From Melioribacteraceae bacterium (lineage in GTDB: Bacteria > Bacteroidota > Ignavibacteria > Ignavibacteriales > Melioribacteraceae): a DNA stretch of 48,551 nt. The DNA is taken from the NCBI GenBank assembly GCA_015493615.1, contig WGCV01000025.1:1-48551 (forward strand). Direction: 5' to 3'. Position numbers and translations under genes: made by a program. Under the pieces are notes generated by a model. The model saw only the letters and a list, made by a program, of their open reading frames with translations, ran no database searches and had not been told where the DNA came from. Positions 9,169 to 17,973 of this stretch are shown piece after piece; position 1 is the stretch's first letter, and each line of letters begins with the position of its first letter.

Positions 9169-10680
9169 GTGGAAGCCGCAAATAACAACGAGCTGAATAC
9201 ATTAATGAAAAGACGCCTTGAAGAACTGAAAGAACTTCAATCGCGCGGCGTGCAGCCGTACGGATATGAATATGACGTTGACGCTTATTCGACCGACATT
9301 AAAGAAAATTTCAACGAGTACGAAAATAAAACCGTGAAGATTGCCGGACGTCTTATGGCGATTCGTAAAATGGGGAAAGCTTCATTCGTACATATTCTTG
9401 ACCACAAAGGAAAAATTCAAGTTTATCTGCGAAGGGACGACATCGGGGCGGAATCATACAGCAATTTTAAGCTTTACGATATCGGCGATATAGTAGGGGT
9501 AGAGGGATTTGTTTTCAAAACAAAAACCGGCGAAATCTCCGTCCATGCAAATAAACTCGAGCTTCTTTCAAAGTCCGTAAGACCTATTCCTATTGCCAAA
9601 GAAGCTGTTGACGAAAACGGAAACAAAGTTATTTTCGATCAGTTTGCCGATAAGGAACTGAGGTACAGACAGCGTTACGTCGATTTAATAGTAAATCCCG
9701 AAGTGAAAGATGTATTCTTAAAAAGAACGAGAATAATTACCGAACTGAGAAAGTTTTTGGACGGAAATAATTTTGTCGAGGTTGAAACTCCGATTCTTCA
9801 GCCGTTATACGGCGGAGCTGCTGCGAAGCCTTTTATCACGCATCATAATGCGCTTGACACTACACTGTATCTGCGTATTGCCGACGAGCTTTACTTAAAG
9901 AGACTGATAGTAGGCGGCTTCGATGCGGTTTACGAAATTTCGAAAGATTTTAGAAACGAAGGAATGGATAAAACTCATAATCCTGAATTTACAATGATGG
10001 AACTTTACATCGCTTACAAAGATTATCAGTGGATGATGCGCTTTGTCGAGGAAATGGTTAAGCACGTTGCTCTTGAAGTTTTCGGTACCACGGTTTTTGA
10101 CATCGAAGGAACAGAAGTCGATTTCGGTAAACCGTGGCAGAGAATCTCAATGGTTGACGAACTTAAATCAAGAACGGGACTCGATGTTTTAACTGCGGAT
10201 AAAGATGCATTAAAAGCCGAGTTGAAAAAGCGCGGAATCGAACCGGACGAAGGGGAAAGCAAAGGCAAATTAATCGACGAGCTTTTTGAAGTTACCGTTC
10301 AGGACGAATTGCTTCAGCCGACGTTTATTACCGATTATCCGGTTGAACTTTCTCCTCTTGCCAAGAAGCATCGCACGAGAGAAGGATTGGTTGAACGTTT
10401 TGAAGGGTTTGTCGCCGGTCGCGAGATATGTAACGCTTTCAGCGAGTTGAACGATCCATTCGATCAGAAGGCGCGCTTTGAAGAACAATCAAAAGCGCGG
10501 GAAGAAGGAGACGAGGAAGCTCATCAAGTCGATTACGATTATGTCCGCGCGCTCGAATACGGAATGCCGCCCACGGCGGGGTTAGGCGTCGGGATTGACA
10601 GACTTGTTATGCTGCTTACAAATCAATCTTCAATCAGAGACGTGATTTTATTCCCGCAGATGAAACCGGAAATAAAATAA
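9169..10680 (+). CDS. lysS: Lysyl-tRNA synthetase (class II)
   Basis: 503 aa, the full family length. An N-terminal OB fold ([20 protein letters not shown], about 46-65) is followed by class II catalytic motifs: motif 1 around YVDLIVNPE, motif 2 [20 protein letters not shown], and motif 3 [13 protein letters not shown] near the end. The start is GTG at 9169, preceded by ACGGAGGA at ideal spacing; no in-frame ATG lies nearer the family N-terminus. An insertion around residues 340-365 (Lys/Glu-rich, [11 protein letters not shown]) is seen before motif 3. Last gene of the trpS-scpAB-rluB-lysS run, followed by a hairpin. Confidence 0.96.
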   Translation: MEAANNNELNTLMKRRLEELKELQSRGVQPYGYEYDVDAYSTDIKENFNEYENKTVKIAGRLMAIRKMGKASFVHILDHKGKIQVYLRRDDIGAESYSNFKLYDIGDIVGVEGFVFKTKTGEISVHANKLELLSKSVRPIPIAKEAVDENGNKVIFDQFADKELRYRQRYVDLIVNPEVKDVFLKRTRIITELRKFLDGNNFVEVETPILQPLYGGAAAKPFITHHNALDTTLYLRIADELYLKRLIVGGFDAVYEISKDFRNEGMDKTHNPEFTMMELYIAYKDYQWMMRFVEEMVKHVALEVFGTTVFDIEGTEVDFGKPWQRISMVDELKSRTGLDVLTADKDALKAELKKRGIEPDEGESKGKLIDELFEVTVQDELLQPTFITDYPVELSPLAKKHRTREGLVERFEGFVAGREICNAFSELNDPFDQKARFEEQSKAREEGDEEAHQVDYDYVRALEYGMPPTAGLGVGIDRLVMLLTNQSSIRDVILFPQMKPEIK

Positions 10681-10700
10681 TTTTAAAATATTTTTATATG

Positions 10701-10724
10701 GCGGCGTTTTTTTTTGAACGCCGC
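10701..10724 (+). terminator. Candidate terminator hairpin after lysS
   Basis: A perfect 8-bp stem GCGGCGTT/AACGCCGC (10701-10708 with 10717-10724) encloses an 8-base loop that is nearly all T. The run after the stem (TTCATTTAATC) is only weakly U-rich, so termination efficiency is uncertain. Its position 20 bases after the lysS stop fits the end of that transcription unit. Confidence 0.55.
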
Positions 10725-10750
10725 TTCATTTAATCAATGCTGGTTTTAAA

Positions 10751-11695
10751 ATGAAGAAAATTTCATTTATTTTAATATTAATTTTCTCTTTAACCGTAAA
10801 TACTCACGGGCAGGACAGTCTAAAAATAAAGTTAAAACCAAAATCTTTTCTTTATGAAAATTTTCATTATCCGAATTTTGCCAATCTCAAAATCGATACC
10901 GTTAAAACTCTTCCGTTTACGCATCCTCAAAAGATAAATAAAACAAGTCTGCTGATTTATGGCGGAATTACATTAGCGACAGGTATCGGTGTGCACATCT
11001 ATCAATCCAACGCTTGGTGGCGAAATCAGAACTCCCATTTTCATTTTGAGAACGACAACAAATACGCCTTGCAGATTGACAAGTACGGACATTATTACGG
11101 AGCTTATCTTCTCGGACATATTTTTTCGTCAACTCTTGAAGCGTCAAATCTCGATTTGGAATCAAGCTATCAGTACGGCGCTCTTCTGTCATTCTTGTTT
11201 CAGATGTATGTTGAAATAGAAGACGGATTTGGCCCGAATTGGGGATTCAGTCCGGGTGACGCAGGCGCGGATTTGCTCGGGTCGGCATACTTCCTTTCGC
11301 AGTATTATTTCCCTGTACTTCATAACTTTCAACCGCGGCTAAGTTACTGGCCAACGGAAAAAGTATTGTCGGGAAAAACAAACGCTATTATTATTGACGA
11401 TTATGAAGGGCAAACTTTTTGGATGTCGATTAGAGTTAAAGATCTACTCCCGAAATCGTTAGCGCAATACTGGCCTACATTCCTGATGCTTGCCGTCGGA
11501 ACCGATGCGAGAAATCTTGACGGACACGGCGGAGGTCAGCGCGAGTATTTTCTCTCTTTCGATATTGATTATGACGTCCTCCCTCTGCACGGGGAATTTG
11601 GGCAGTGGGTGAAAAACACGCTCGGTCTTTTCCACTTCCCGATGCCCGGAATTCGTCTCTCTCCCGGTTTCGCCGGATTTGCGATTATCTATTGA
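10751..11695 (+). CDS. DUF2279-family predicted envelope protein
   Basis: 314 aa. Starts with a clear signal peptide (lysine pair, hydrophobic ILILIFSLTV, cleavage near THGQ). The middle (about 105-200) carries the DUF2279/YfiM-type signature DKYGHYYGAYLLGH and the GFSPGDAGADLLGS block, with hydrophobic stretches suggesting membrane association. No enzymatic role is known for this family and none is inferred. The short gap (9 bases) to the glycosyltransferase that follows suggests co-transcription with envelope-polymer genes. Confidence 0.7.
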   Translation: MKKISFILILIFSLTVNTHGQDSLKIKLKPKSFLYENFHYPNFANLKIDTVKTLPFTHPQKINKTSLLIYGGITLATGIGVHIYQSNAWWRNQNSHFHFENDNKYALQIDKYGHYYGAYLLGHIFSSTLEASNLDLESSYQYGALLSFLFQMYVEIEDGFGPNWGFSPGDAGADLLGSAYFLSQYYFPVLHNFQPRLSYWPTEKVLSGKTNAIIIDDYEGQTFWMSIRVKDLLPKSLAQYWPTFLMLAVGTDARNLDGHGGGQREYFLSFDIDYDVLPLHGEFGQWVKNTLGLFHFPMPGIRLSPGFAGFAIIY

Positions 11696-11704
11696 TGGAG
11701 CGCC

Positions 11705-12433
11705 GTGAAGTTTAGCGTCATAATACCGACTTATAACGAAGAAAAACTTATCGGCAAACTACTTGCCGAACTCTCCGAAAAAGGAATTAAGAACAAGTAC
11801 GATTATGAAATTATTGTGTCGGACGGAGGGAGCAAAGACGGAACGCGGGAAATTGCCGAAAGATATGCGGATAAATTTGTCGAGCATAATGAGAATCGCC
11901 GTCAACTGATTTCAGAAGGAAGAAACAGAGGCGCGGAAATTTCCACCGGGGAAGTTTTAATTTTCATCAACGCAGATATCCGTATCCCAAATCCGGAATT
12001 GCTTTTTGAAACGATTGAGAAAGAATTTATTCCAACTAATTATATAGCGATGACTTGCGCCGTTAAGGTTTTTCCCGATGAAGAAATTTTTGCGGATAAA
12101 ATTTTTCTCGGATTTTATAATCGTTATTTTTCTTTTTTGAATTTAATCGGTTTGGGAATGGGAAGAGGAGAATGCCAAATAATGCGCAGAAAGGATTTTT
12201 TTGATCTAAACGGCTATGATGAAAAAATGGCGGCAGGCGAAGATTTTGATTTATTCAAACGGCTGCGAAAAAAGGGGAAAATCCTTTTCGTCCAATCATA
12301 CAAGGTGTTTGAATCGCCGAGACGCTACAGAAAACATGGACATATAAGAGTTTTCTTCACATGGCTCGCAAACGCACTTTCCGTAATGCTGTTTAAAAAA
12401 TCAGTCTCAAGTGAATGGGAAGATATCAGATGA
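11705..12433 (+). CDS. Family 2 glycosyltransferase
   Basis: 242 aa with a GT-A fold. It opens FSVIIPTYNEE (nucleotide-sugar binding), then IIVSDGGSKDGT, and a DxD-like motif NADIR (about residues 89-93); GYDEKMAAGEDFDLFKRL matches the acceptor-side ED motif. Transfers a sugar from an activated donor; donor and acceptor cannot be assigned. The C-terminal hydrophobic stretch (VFFTWLANALSVMLF) may associate with membrane. The start is GTG at 11705 behind GATGGAG. It sits upstream of a Wzi-like barrel, consistent with surface polysaccharide work. Confidence 0.88.
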   Translation: MKFSVIIPTYNEEKLIGKLLAELSEKGIKNKYDYEIIVSDGGSKDGTREIAERYADKFVEHNENRRQLISEGRNRGAEISTGEVLIFINADIRIPNPELLFETIEKEFIPTNYIAMTCAVKVFPDEEIFADKIFLGFYNRYFSFLNLIGLGMGRGECQIMRRKDFFDLNGYDEKMAAGEDFDLFKRLRKKGKILFVQSYKVFESPRRYRKHGHIRVFFTWLANALSVMLFKKSVSSEWEDIR

Positions 12434-12458
12434 AATTAAGAGTTCATAATAAAAAGAA

Positions 12459-12604
12459 GGTTTCGCACAATCTAACAGTATGTCATTCTGAATGGAGCGA
12501 AGCGGAATGAAGAATCTCAGTACCGGTAGTTATACAAAATTTAGAGATATTTCGGACGGCTTTCACCGTCCTCAATATGACAATTTTAGGTTTTGCAAAA
12601 GTCT
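12459..12604. repeat. TIR-bearing repeat element (family TGTCATTCTGAATGG), copy 1
   Basis: An element of about 146 bp between the glycosyltransferase and the Wzi-like gene. It opens AAGGTTTCGCACAATCTAAC then TGTCATTCTGAATGG, and ends CAATATGACA followed by ATTTTAGGTTTTGCAAAAG, so the two ends are inverted repeats. A second copy is at 22304-22463 and a 76-bp minimal copy at 46110-46185. The element is open in one frame and fuses in frame to the downstream gene, which creates a false 41-residue N-terminal extension if the first ATG is taken. Confidence 0.75.
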
Positions 12605-12617
12605 CGAAAAGTTAATG

Positions 12618-14258
12618 ATGAAAAAAATTATAATATTGATTTTAATTTCCGCTTCTTTGTCCGCGGCGCAAGTCGGTTATGTTAATGTCGGAAATCCGGT
12701 TTATGATTTTCTTGAAAGAATAAATACTCTCGGAATAATTAAGAATTACAATCCTTTTGAACTTCCTAAAACAAGAGAAGAAATTTCCAAGTCCTTAATT
12801 GAACTTAATTCAAAAAAAGATTTGCTATCACCGGTGGAGAAAGCAAAGTTGCAATACTTCTTAAAGGAATTTTCATTTGACATTGCAGGAAGTACAGAAG
12901 GCATTTCGTCATTGTCTAAAAACGGTTTCAGTTATCTGCAAGCTGATAATCCAAAGTATCTTTATTTTTCATCCGGAAAAGAGGGGAGCTTTTTTGTTAA
13001 TTTCCTTGCCGGAGGAAACATTGTGTTGAAGAAAAAAGATTCAGGCAACTTCTTGTCTGTTTTTCCATACACTTTCGGCGGAGAGTTGAAAGGGGAATTC
13101 GGTAATGATTTAGGCTTTATGCTGCGAGGTTCAAACGGAAGTTATTTCGGAGAAAAAAGTTTGTTGATAAATGAACCGGGATTCGATTATAATTATAAGT
13201 TCCGTCAGTCCGATAGTTTGTACGGCAGTTCCTATTTTGATCATTCGGAAGGATACTTTACTTATCAGTCAAAGTACGTGAATTTCAAAATCGGTAGAGA
13301 CCGTGTAAACATAGGCTACGGCAATATTAAAACGATTCTCGGAAACATTTCCCCGCGTCTTGATTATGTTTCGGCAAATCTGAAATATAAATTCCTTGAT
13401 TTTTCATTTCTTCACGGAAAACTTCTCGGGCAACTTACAGCCGACGGCAACGGGAGAAACGTTACCGATAAATTTTTTGCGTATCACCGTTTCGGTTTTG
13501 ATCTTCCTTTCGATTCGGAATTCGGAATAGGAGAAACTGTGATTTATTCAAGAAGGGGATTAGACTTAAGTTATCTTAATCCCTTTGTCTTCTACAAAAG
13601 CGCCGAGCATGCTAATCAGGACAGAGATAATTCAATGCTTTTCGCCGATTTCAGGTCGAGCGGGTTAATTTCCGGCGCAGCATTTTATTTGCAATTTATG
13701 CTCGACGATATGGATTTTAGTAAAATCGGAACCGGCTGGTACGGAAATCAGACATTGTGGAACGCCGGATTTTCCTTCTCGCCAACGCTTCTTCCCGCTG
13801 ATTTTATTAAAGCGCAGATAGTTAGAGTCGAGCCATATTTTTACACTCACAGAATTTACGACAACAATTACACCAACCTCGGTTATCCTCTTACCGACAA
13901 CATAGAGCCGAATTCATTAACTTATTCCATTAATTATGAATTTTCACTTCGCTACAATCTTGATTTTTATTTTGGCGCGCAATATACGGTTCACGGGCAA
14001 AATGAAATTGATGCTTCGTCAGGAGCTGCAATTAATTTCGGGGGCGATATAAATCTCGGACACAGAACCGGCGATGCGCTAAACGTAAGTTTTCTCGGCG
14101 GAAAAATCACCAAAGAACGCAAAGCTCTTTTCGGATTCAGGTACGAACCTCTTTTTGATTATGTGATATTTGGAAGTTTTCATTATATTGCAATTGCTAA
14201 TGAGTCTCTATCATCAAAAAAAATAAACGTTTACCTGACGTTTTCGGTAAAACTGTAA
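12618..14258 (+). CDS. Outer-membrane beta-barrel protein, capsule-assembly Wzi-like
   Basis: 546 aa from the chosen start. The open frame extends upstream to 12492, but those 41-42 residues are translated repeat DNA, while at 12615/12618 a tandem ATG begins a clean signal peptide (KKIIILILISASLSAAQ). After a short helical region (about 20-85), alternating aromatic/polar beta strands run to the end, which finishes in a strand with NVYLTFSVKL as barrels often do. The block KIGRDRVNIGYGN and the overall length fit the Wzi family, which in other bacteria helps anchor capsule at the outer membrane. Family assignment is from pattern, not from a search. It follows a glycosyltransferase. Confidence 0.65.
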   Translation: MKKIIILILISASLSAAQVGYVNVGNPVYDFLERINTLGIIKNYNPFELPKTREEISKSLIELNSKKDLLSPVEKAKLQYFLKEFSFDIAGSTEGISSLSKNGFSYLQADNPKYLYFSSGKEGSFFVNFLAGGNIVLKKKDSGNFLSVFPYTFGGELKGEFGNDLGFMLRGSNGSYFGEKSLLINEPGFDYNYKFRQSDSLYGSSYFDHSEGYFTYQSKYVNFKIGRDRVNIGYGNIKTILGNISPRLDYVSANLKYKFLDFSFLHGKLLGQLTADGNGRNVTDKFFAYHRFGFDLPFDSEFGIGETVIYSRRGLDLSYLNPFVFYKSAEHANQDRDNSMLFADFRSSGLISGAAFYLQFMLDDMDFSKIGTGWYGNQTLWNAGFSFSPTLLPADFIKAQIVRVEPYFYTHRIYDNNYTNLGYPLTDNIEPNSLTYSINYEFSLRYNLDFYFGAQYTVHGQNEIDASSGAAINFGGDINLGHRTGDALNVSFLGGKITKERKALFGFRYEPLFDYVIFGSFHYIAIANESLSSKKINVYLTFSVKL

Positions 14259-14259
14259 G

Positions 14260-14275
14260 TGTGATTTAAATCATA
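14260..14275. promoter_or_regulatory. CRP/FNR-like palindrome
   Basis: TGTGA-TTTAAA-TCATA differs in one base from the CRP-family consensus TGTGA-N6-TCACA. It is extended on both sides (AAG...CTT) to a 22-bp imperfect palindrome at 14257-14278. It starts right at the stop of the Wzi-like gene, about 50 bases before the favoured start of the next gene. A palindrome here could also simply be a transcription-stop hairpin, but no U tract follows at once. Confidence 0.4.
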
Positions 14276-14324
14276 CTTGCACCTTGTCAAATTTTTTATT
14301 TTGTTAAAAATAAAATGGATTGTT

Positions 14325-14891
14325 GTGCAAACAAGAAGCTTTAACGTAATTTCTTCGGAAAAATTTATCTACGCATACGATGGCAAATTCCCATCTGTTC
14401 ACCCAACTGTTTTTATCGCTCCCGGAGCGAAAATTATAGGCGACGTTGAAATAGGAAAAGATTCATCCGTCTGGTATAACTGCGTAGTAAGGGGAGACGT
14501 ACATTACATTAAAATCGGAGAAAGCACAAACATTCAGGATTTGTCGATGCTGCACGTCAGCGTCAATACGCATCCGCTTAATATCGGCAATTTTGTTACG
14601 GTTGGTCACAGCGTTAAACTTCACGGATGTACAATTGAAGATTACACTCTAATCGGAATCGGCTCCGTAGTACTTGACGGCGCGATTGTCCGGACGAATT
14701 CCGTTGTCGCGGCAGGCGCGGTTGTTACCCCCGGTTTTGTAGTCCCGAGCGGAAAATTGGTCGCAGGCGTTCCGGCAAAAGTTATAAGAGATTTATCTGA
14801 TGAGGAGATAAACTATTTAAAGGTCTCAGCGGAACATTATGTGGAATACGCTAAGCTAAGCTATGAATCGGCGCATGAGGAGGAATTATGA
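14325..14891 (+). CDS. Gamma-carbonic-anhydrase-family hexapeptide-repeat protein
   Basis: 188 aa from GTG 14325. The frame is open from TTG 14277, but that start lies inside the CRP-like palindrome and adds 16 hydrophobic residues not typical of the family. Left-handed beta-helix repeats run from about residue 25 to 150. The three zinc-binding histidines of gamma-carbonic anhydrases are present: H77 (SMLHVS), H95 (VTVGHS) and H100 (KLHGC). Relatives such as YrdA/CaiE/PaaY share this triad without proven activity, so catalysis is possible but not certain. Its stop overlaps the next gene (ATGA), implying coupled translation. The exact start is uncertain. Confidence 0.85.
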   Translation: MQTRSFNVISSEKFIYAYDGKFPSVHPTVFIAPGAKIIGDVEIGKDSSVWYNCVVRGDVHYIKIGESTNIQDLSMLHVSVNTHPLNIGNFVTVGHSVKLHGCTIEDYTLIGIGSVVLDGAIVRTNSVVAAGAVVTPGFVVPSGKLVAGVPAKVIRDLSDEEINYLKVSAEHYVEYAKLSYESAHEEEL

Positions 14892-15763
14892 AAGTTAAAT
14901 TTTGGGGAGTAAGAGGCTCAATTCCGGTGCCGGGCAAAAGCACTGTTAAATACGGGGGAAACACGCCTTGTATTTCCGTCGCCAATAACTCAAGCGAGCT
15001 GATTATTTTTGACGCCGGTACGGGAATATTTAATCTCGGAAATGAAATCATAAATCAGAAGAAATATTATAATCTCCATATTTTCCTAACTCATTTCCAT
15101 TGGGACCACATTCAGGGTTTTCCCTTTTTCGCTCCTTTCTTTCAGCCTGAATTCAACATTAAGATTTATTACAATACCGTTAACGGACTGACAGCGGCAA
15201 AAGCAATTGACGAACAGATGAAGAGTGGATTTTTCCCCGTAAAACGAGAAGAAGTTTTTAAAGCAAATGTAGAGTTTGTTGATATTTCGTCCGTTGACGA
15301 GGTGAAAATAGACGTATTCAAAATTAGAAAAATTCACACTCATCATTCCGAAGGAACTTATTCTTATCGTGTCAATGAAAGCGGAAAATCTTTAGTTTAT
15401 ATGACCGATAATGAAATTTTCTGCAAAAGGGAAGAGTTTCATCCGAGTTTGGAGAGTATTTGCGAGTTAAATGCGGACTTAATTAATTTTACGGATAATG
15501 CCGATATACTGATTCATGACACGCAATATTTCGAGGAACATTTCTCCGAAAAAGTCGGTTGGGGACATTCCAATAACTCGGCTGTCGTTTACTTTGCCCA
15601 TAAAGCGAATGTTAAGAAACTCTTTCTTTTCCATTATGACCCGGGTTTTAACGATGAACGGGTCGAAGAACTTCTTACGGAATCCGTTGGTATAGCGGAA
15701 AATGAATTAAACGGTAGAACCGAAATTCTGTTATCGCAGGAAGGCGTAGAAACGGAATTTTAA
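14888..15763 (+). CDS. MBL-fold metal-dependent hydrolase
   Basis: 291 aa. Metallo-beta-lactamase fold starting KVKFWGVRGSIPVPG, with YGGNTPC and FDAGTG, and the metal motif THFHWDHIQG (H69, H71, D73, H74). A further Asp (MTDNE), a His in LIHDTQY and a late HYDPGF supply the remaining ligands. The WGVRGS opening is typical of a cAMP/cyclic-phosphodiesterase-like subgroup related to PhnP and RNase Z; the substrate is unknown. It overlaps the gamma-CA-like gene by four bases. After it, 120 bp of AT-rich DNA precede ybeY, with a weak hairpin AAATACT/AGTATTT and T run as a possible stop. Confidence 0.88.
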   Translation: MKVKFWGVRGSIPVPGKSTVKYGGNTPCISVANNSSELIIFDAGTGIFNLGNEIINQKKYYNLHIFLTHFHWDHIQGFPFFAPFFQPEFNIKIYYNTVNGLTAAKAIDEQMKSGFFPVKREEVFKANVEFVDISSVDEVKIDVFKIRKIHTHHSEGTYSYRVNESGKSLVYMTDNEIFCKREEFHPSLESICELNADLINFTDNADILIHDTQYFEEHFSEKVGWGHSNNSAVVYFAHKANVKKLFLFHYDPGFNDERVEELLTESVGIAENELNGRTEILLSQEGVETEF

Positions 15764-15883
15764 GATTTTCATCATTCCCTTTTTTTTATTAGCTAAGTTA
15801 AAAATACTACTTGTCATGAGTATTTATTAGTTTTTTGATTTCTCCGATATTCTTATATTTAGTTAAAAGATGGAAAATTTATA

Positions 15884-16330
15884 ATGTCAAAAAATACCAG
15901 GGTCGGCGTCTCAAAAGGTTTTAAGATTTCAAAAAAAAATGTTCATGAGCTTGTAGGAAAATTATCTGAAGAGCTTAATTTTACTGTAAGGTCGCTGGAT
16001 ATTAACTTTGTGGATTTACCCGCTATCGTGGAAATTAACAATTCCTACATGAAACATAATTTTCCCACAGACATAGTAACGCTTGACTTTTCCTCCGAAA
16101 TTGGTAGATTAGATACTGAACTTTTTATTTCGTTTGATGTCGCTAAGGAAAATGCCGAAAAATATAATGTCGAGTTTAATGAAGAGCTGGTCAGATTGAT
16201 TATACACGGAATACTTCATGTAATCGGATATGACGACACTACACCGAACGAAAAAAGAAAGATGAAAAGAGTTGAGAATAAATTGACCGAAAAATTCGGT
16301 CAGTTCAATTTGAAAGCGGTTATTAAATGA
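15884..16330 (+). CDS. ybeY: Endoribonuclease YbeY (16S rRNA maturation)
   Basis: 148 aa, the usual length. Contains the UPF0054 core: FPTDIVTLDFS and the metal-binding motif HGILHVIGYDD. The first two ligand histidines are kept, but the third, His in most YbeY proteins (GYDH), is Asp here. Bacteroidota-type YbeY proteins also deviate at this position, so the protein is likely functional with an altered metal site. Acts in 16S rRNA 3'-end maturation and ribosome quality control. Its last codons overlap the next gene by four bases (ATGA), heading the run ybeY-smg-like-xer-hpf-hprK. Confidence 0.88.
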   Translation: MSKNTRVGVSKGFKISKKNVHELVGKLSEELNFTVRSLDINFVDLPAIVEINNSYMKHNFPTDIVTLDFSSEIGRLDTELFISFDVAKENAEKYNVEFNEELVRLIIHGILHVIGYDDTTPNEKRKMKRVENKLTEKFGQFNLKAVIK

Positions 16331-16770
16331 AAGCAAAAATTGTTGAAATTTTACAGATAATTTTAGAAGAGATGCACGAAAGCAGATCTCTTGAAGATAT
16401 TAATCTTTCCCTCGCAAAGGAAATGGACAAAGACGCTGTAAACGTGGCTTTCAGTCTTTTGTTCGATAAAATTATTTATAAGCGGGAATATATGGAAAAC
16501 GGCGACAACGCTTCCTCTTTCAGAGTGGCAACCGAAGAAGAAATATTGAATATGGGAGTTGACAACTACAATTACCTGCTTTACTTATTTAATCTTGGAA
16601 TTTTTGACAATGAGGATTTTAACGTTATCATGGAACAAATCGATTTTTATCCCCGTTCCGTTTTAACTCGCGAAGATATTAATTTAATAGTACTTTTCTC
16701 TTTAATGGATGATGCGGAGATGATTCCGGGCAGCAGATTCTTTTTAAATACTTCTGACAAAATAAATTAA
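16327..16770 (+). CDS. Smg-like (DUF494) protein
   Basis: 147 aa, acidic and probably all-helical. The N-terminal KIVEILQIILEEM and the C-terminal block (YLLYLFNLGIFDNEDFN, then LTREDINLIVLFSLMD) follow the DUF494/Smg pattern of a regulatory-like winged helix with a C-terminal helix pair. Molecular function is unknown for the family. Four-base overlap with ybeY and 3 bases to the recombinase gene. Family assignment comes from pattern recognition and is moderate. Confidence 0.6.
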   Translation: MKAKIVEILQIILEEMHESRSLEDINLSLAKEMDKDAVNVAFSLLFDKIIYKREYMENGDNASSFRVATEEEILNMGVDNYNYLLYLFNLGIFDNEDFNVIMEQIDFYPRSVLTREDINLIVLFSLMDDAEMIPGSRFFLNTSDKIN

Positions 16771-16773
16771 TTT

Positions 16774-17667
16774 GTGACTGAAATAACTTTTAAAAAATCG
16801 CTTAACGACTACTTACGGAAGCTTTCGGGAATCCGGAGACTTTCCGAAAATACAATTTCGGCATATCGCAGGGATTTAGAGCAATTCATTGTTTACTGCG
16901 AGAAAAATAAATTAACATCTCCCGAGGATATCAGCGAAAAGAAAATCCGCCGTTTTATGGTCTATTTAAGCGCGCGGCAGTTAAGCCCGACAAGCGTAAG
17001 CCGTAAGTTGAGCGCTTTGAGAAAATACTTCGACTATTTGCAGAGAGCTGAAATCGTAGTGAAAAATCCGCTCAAAAATCTCTCCAATCCCAAAAGAAAT
17101 AAAATGCTTCCGACGACAATTTCCGTTGATTCATTTAAACAAATTCTTCAAAAGATTGAAGAATCTTCCGATGATTACAGAGAAGAAACAAAATTAATTT
17201 TTGAACTTTTGTACGGCGAGGCGATAAGAGTTTCGGAATTATGCGATTTAAAAGTGAAAGATATCGACTTTGCAAATAAATCATTAAAAGTTTTCGGGAA
17301 AGGAGCCAAACACAGGAACATTCCTCTTAGTAGCGTTGTAATTAAATCAATAAAAAACTATTTAAGCAGCCGGGCTGGAGTTTCGCCCGAGTCGCCGTTG
17401 ATAACAACAAAAAGCGGGAATAAGATTTACCCGAGAATGGTACAAAGATTAGTGAAAAAATATATTGCAATGGTAACCGATGTTGAAAAAAAATCGCCGC
17501 ATGTTTTACGCCACAGCGCGGCAACGCATTTGTTGGACGACGGAGCCGATTTACTTTCGGTTAAGGAAATTTTAGGACATGAAAATTTATCCACAACGCA
17601 AATTTACACTCACATCAGCGTTGAACATCTCAAAAAAGTTTATAAAAACTCACACCCAAAATCATAG
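16774..17667 (+). CDS. xerD: Tyrosine recombinase XerC/XerD
   Basis: 297 aa. N-terminal SAM-like core-binding domain (about 5-100; SENTISAYRRDLEQF), then the catalytic domain with R152 (IRVSEL), K176 (FGKGAKHR), H243-x-x-R246 (HVLRHSAATHLL), H269 (LGHENLSTTQ) and Tyr278 (IYTH). All catalytic residues of the family are present. Such enzymes resolve chromosome dimers at dif; whether this is XerC or XerD cannot be decided here, so the symbol is tentative. The start is GTG at 16774 without a strong ribosome site, suggesting translational coupling to the preceding gene. No dif-like site was identified in the window. Confidence 0.92.
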   Translation: MTEITFKKSLNDYLRKLSGIRRLSENTISAYRRDLEQFIVYCEKNKLTSPEDISEKKIRRFMVYLSARQLSPTSVSRKLSALRKYFDYLQRAEIVVKNPLKNLSNPKRNKMLPTTISVDSFKQILQKIEESSDDYREETKLIFELLYGEAIRVSELCDLKVKDIDFANKSLKVFGKGAKHRNIPLSSVVIKSIKNYLSSRAGVSPESPLITTKSGNKIYPRMVQRLVKKYIAMVTDVEKKSPHVLRHSAATHLLDDGADLLSVKEILGHENLSTTQIYTHISVEHLKKVYKNSHPKS

Positions 17668-17676
17668 GAGTTAATC

Positions 17677-17973
17677 ATGAACGTACGAATAACAGCAAGA
17701 AAGTTCAAAGCATCAGATTCGTTGAAAGAGTTTGCAGAGAGCGAAGTTAAAACTCTGGAAAAATACTTTGATCCGATACTTGACGCCGAAGTTATCCTCA
17801 GTTATATTCACCCGAAAGAAAGCATCAAGAAAGCTGAAATTATCTTAAACATACCTAAACGGGTGGTAAAATCGGAGGTAGAAAGCGACGATTTTAAAAA
17901 GTCGATTTCTGCCGCGGTTGATAAATGTAAAAGACAACTAAAGAAAATCAAGACACAGTTAGTAGAACGCTAA
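17677..17973 (+). CDS. hpf: Ribosome hibernation-promoting factor, HPF/RaiA family (short form)
   Basis: 98 aa. VRITARKFKASDSLKEFAESEVKTLEKYF is the typical RaiA/HPF N-terminal domain, followed by EVILSYIHPKESIKKAEIILNIP and a basic C-terminal helix. The length matches the short HPF class that lacks the long-form dimerisation domain. It binds the small subunit to inactivate ribosomes in stationary phase. Strong ribosome site (AGGAG) before ATG 17677. Its TAA shares one base with the hprK ATG. The hpf/hprK neighbourhood recalls the rpoN-hpf-ptsN-hprK region of proteobacteria. Confidence 0.9.
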   Translation: MNVRITARKFKASDSLKEFAESEVKTLEKYFDPILDAEVILSYIHPKESIKKAEIILNIPKRVVKSEVESDDFKKSISAAVDKCKRQLKKIKTQLVER

